NCBI GenBank assembly: GCA_008933995.1
Contig: WARS01000050.1
Span: 6,202,574-6,266,573 of the forward strand
Length of the DNA: 64,000 nt
DNA from: Datnioides undecimradiatus
Taxonomy: Eukaryota > Chordata > Actinopteri > Lobotiformes > Datnioididae
Reading direction: 5' to 3'
Shown here: one piece after another, positions 62,083 through 64,000 of the stretch
Layout of the letters: each line of letters starts with the position of its first letter
Position numbering within the stretch: position 1 is the first letter of the stretch
Notes under the pieces: model-generated
The model's input: only the letters and a program-made list of their open reading frames with translations
Databases searched by the model: none
What the model was told of the DNA's origin: nothing
Translations under genes and position numbers: made by a program

Positions 62083-64000
62083 TCGATAAGTGAGAAACAG
62101 TGTCAGAAAATGCGGGCAATCACGCATACATCCTCTGTGCTGCTTATCTATTATTCTCTACAATTATGCCAGGACGAACTAGTTCTACCCTGCAATACAT
62201 GAACAATGCTTTTATTTTAAAGTCTTCTACATGGATCATCAGATGGTTTTGATGCAGATTTATAGCTGTAAACATTAAAATGAGCCTTTTCCAAAAATCT
62301 CATGGAGCTAATATTTATTATCTTGGTAGCAAATGCTGATGAAGCCTGCGAGTCCTCATTTCCGCTTACAAAGCTAACAGTCATTAGCTATAAATGAGAA
62401 GCCTGCTTTTGTTTGAAATGAAAGAATCACTGTTTCAAACCACATCTGTAAATCTTCCACCTTTATTATTGTAAACTGCCAATGTCTTTTGCCAGAATTG
62501 ATGAAAACATCTACTAAGAAGTCATCACTTTATAAATATAATTCACCATCCAACATTCTATATTTCATAATCCAGCAAATTCATTAAATTATGCACACTG
62601 ACTGGTTAAACCTGCTTCTAAAGTGTGACTTTCTAATTCTTCACTTACAGCTGACATTTTCAACACACCCTTGCAAAATCACTGTGAAGGTACCTGCACA
62701 AATGGGACTGTATGAAACTGAAGAACTTCCTCCATGGTTTACACAATCTGAAAGATGTATATTAGTCTCAGAAATGATCAATTTATGCCACACTCAGCAT
62801 GATCACAGTTTGGACAAGACTGTCTGTTAACTACCCCCAAACATAGGTTGGTCCAGAATATTTTTCAAGTTAAAAAAAAATAAGTTTTGTCCATGGTTTT
62901 TTTTTCATTTATTTTGTCCTGTAAAGTTGGAAATGTGCTCCACATATTTGAAAACTGTTCTTTACGTATGAGGGATGTTTTCTTGGTTTTCAAGGATGAC
63001 ATGCTCTTGAAAGGAGCTTGAAAAAGGCTTTAAAATCTCACTTTCCACTTACACTTAAAGTGGTGAAGGTTAAGTTTTGTGATCCAATACTGCCGCATCT
63101 GAAGTTACCTAAAATGACTGTTGTCTTCAATTCAAATGAGCTAACAAGGTCAGGTTAGAACATGAAAGAGTAAAGTGTCATTCAAAGCTTTACGCTTTTT
63201 TCCAGTTGCTTGAAAGTGCATTAACATTGTGTACACACACTTTTCTTTACACTGCACGTAATGCAAACTATAAATTGACCAGGTTTGTGCATACCGTCCC
63301 CCATGCACACTAACACACACATGCATCCCTTAATTAAAGACAACCCTGGCCTAATCTTTACCCCCCTAATTAAGCCCTGGTGAATAATGCGTCCAAGCTG
63401 CCAAGGGTTTCCACGCTAACACCACTGTTGCTAAGAGACAGCTATCCCCCCCCCCCCCCCCGAAGAAACACAGATACTTAGTGTCATTACCACCAAGATT
63501 CTTCTTCATTTACCTGAACTGTTGTTGGGACTGCTCTGCTCTTATTTTATTTCACTTTCATTTTGATTATATTCTCTCCAGGGGCTATAACGCTGGGTCA
63601 GAGTGAATTAATCTGAAAAAAGGCCAAAGATCAAAAAGAGCAAAAAATCAAGAATATTACTTTATGCCTTTTCTTTCTTTTTCAATGGCAAGTTCATGGT
63701 AGTAGTCAACATCAAACATACTCTTTAAAATAATCCTTGCTGAATGTCTCCTTTGCCTCTGAAGTCAGTAAGAAAAAACATACAGGGTTTACAAATTCGA
63801 TTTAAGGTCTTAAGAGGTAAATGTTCTTCTAAAGTTCAACACAGTTGGTTTCCTGACTGCCAGGCAATTGTCCACAAAATGCTGTGTACTGGGCTCTTTG
63901 CGCTCAGCCATTTTAAGCACTGGAAGCGAGTGCAATTGTGCTCTCAACTGATGGCCATATTCCATGATGAATCTGATAAGGGTGGCACCTTTCCTGCCTC
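62083..64000. other. gene-free DNA to the window end
   Basis: No gene is supported. A block at 63325-63445 is non-repetitive with TTAATTAAAG and CCTAATTAAG and may be a conserved non-coding element. It is followed by a C16 run. Confidence 0.5.
63446..63461. repeat. C16 homopolymer
   Basis: This is a run of 16 C. The minus-strand G16 could form a G-quadruplex, and the run is a likely site of sequencing-length error. Confidence 0.9.

Overview
The window looks like non-coding chromosomal DNA of a ray-finned fish, most likely a percomorph teleost. The reasons are the many long (CA)n/(TG)n microsatellites, the mix of decayed teleost-type transposons (hAT, Tc1/mariner, Rex1/L2-like LINEs and small non-autonomous DNA elements), and the lack of operons, ribosome binding sites or long intact reading frames. 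I found no intact protein-coding gene, no tRNA or rRNA gene, no CRISPR array and no obvious CpG-island promoter. The longest open frames (about 140-190 codons) are low-complexity or microsatellite-derived, apart from one transposase fragment. The window is therefore an intergenic stretch or the inside of a very large intron; sequence alone does not say which.

Layout. 1-8.2 kb: unique DNA with a (CA)21 tract, a compound TG/TA tract and one strong-looking 3' splice site near 5.54 kb. 8.2-11.1 kb: three LINE relics, namely a 3' tail, an L2-like reverse transcriptase fragment on +, and a Rex1-like 3' end on -. 11.1-21.8 kb: unique DNA with microsatellites and purine-rich stretches. 21.8-23.2 kb: the most informative locus. 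A broken minus-strand gene copy of a multicopy, poorly characterised family (CTHE-ADTRM, VDTD-VVL and HALTGCD motifs) is split by a 525-bp non-autonomous hAT element with perfect 15-bp terminal repeats and a perfect 8-bp target-site duplication. A perfect 16-bp hairpin lies just beyond it. 23.2-51.2 kb: a long gene-free region with AT-rich homeodomain-site clusters that could be conserved enhancers (27.1-27.45, 35.5, 38.5 and 43.4 kb) and two copies of one dispersed fish repeat. 51.2-51.9 kb: a truncated, frameshifted Tc1-like transposon. 52-64 kb: unique DNA with a small hAT-like element at 56.2 kb and a degenerate 'GGCTGCAACTAA' type element at 60.85-61.17 kb, with a second fragment at 62.04 kb.

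Nothing here works together as a pathway. The biology is transposon history (nested insertions that can be ordered in time) and possible long-range regulatory DNA. I did not find a clear new biological system. Regulatory calls rest on motif reading only and have low confidence; cross-species alignment would decide them.
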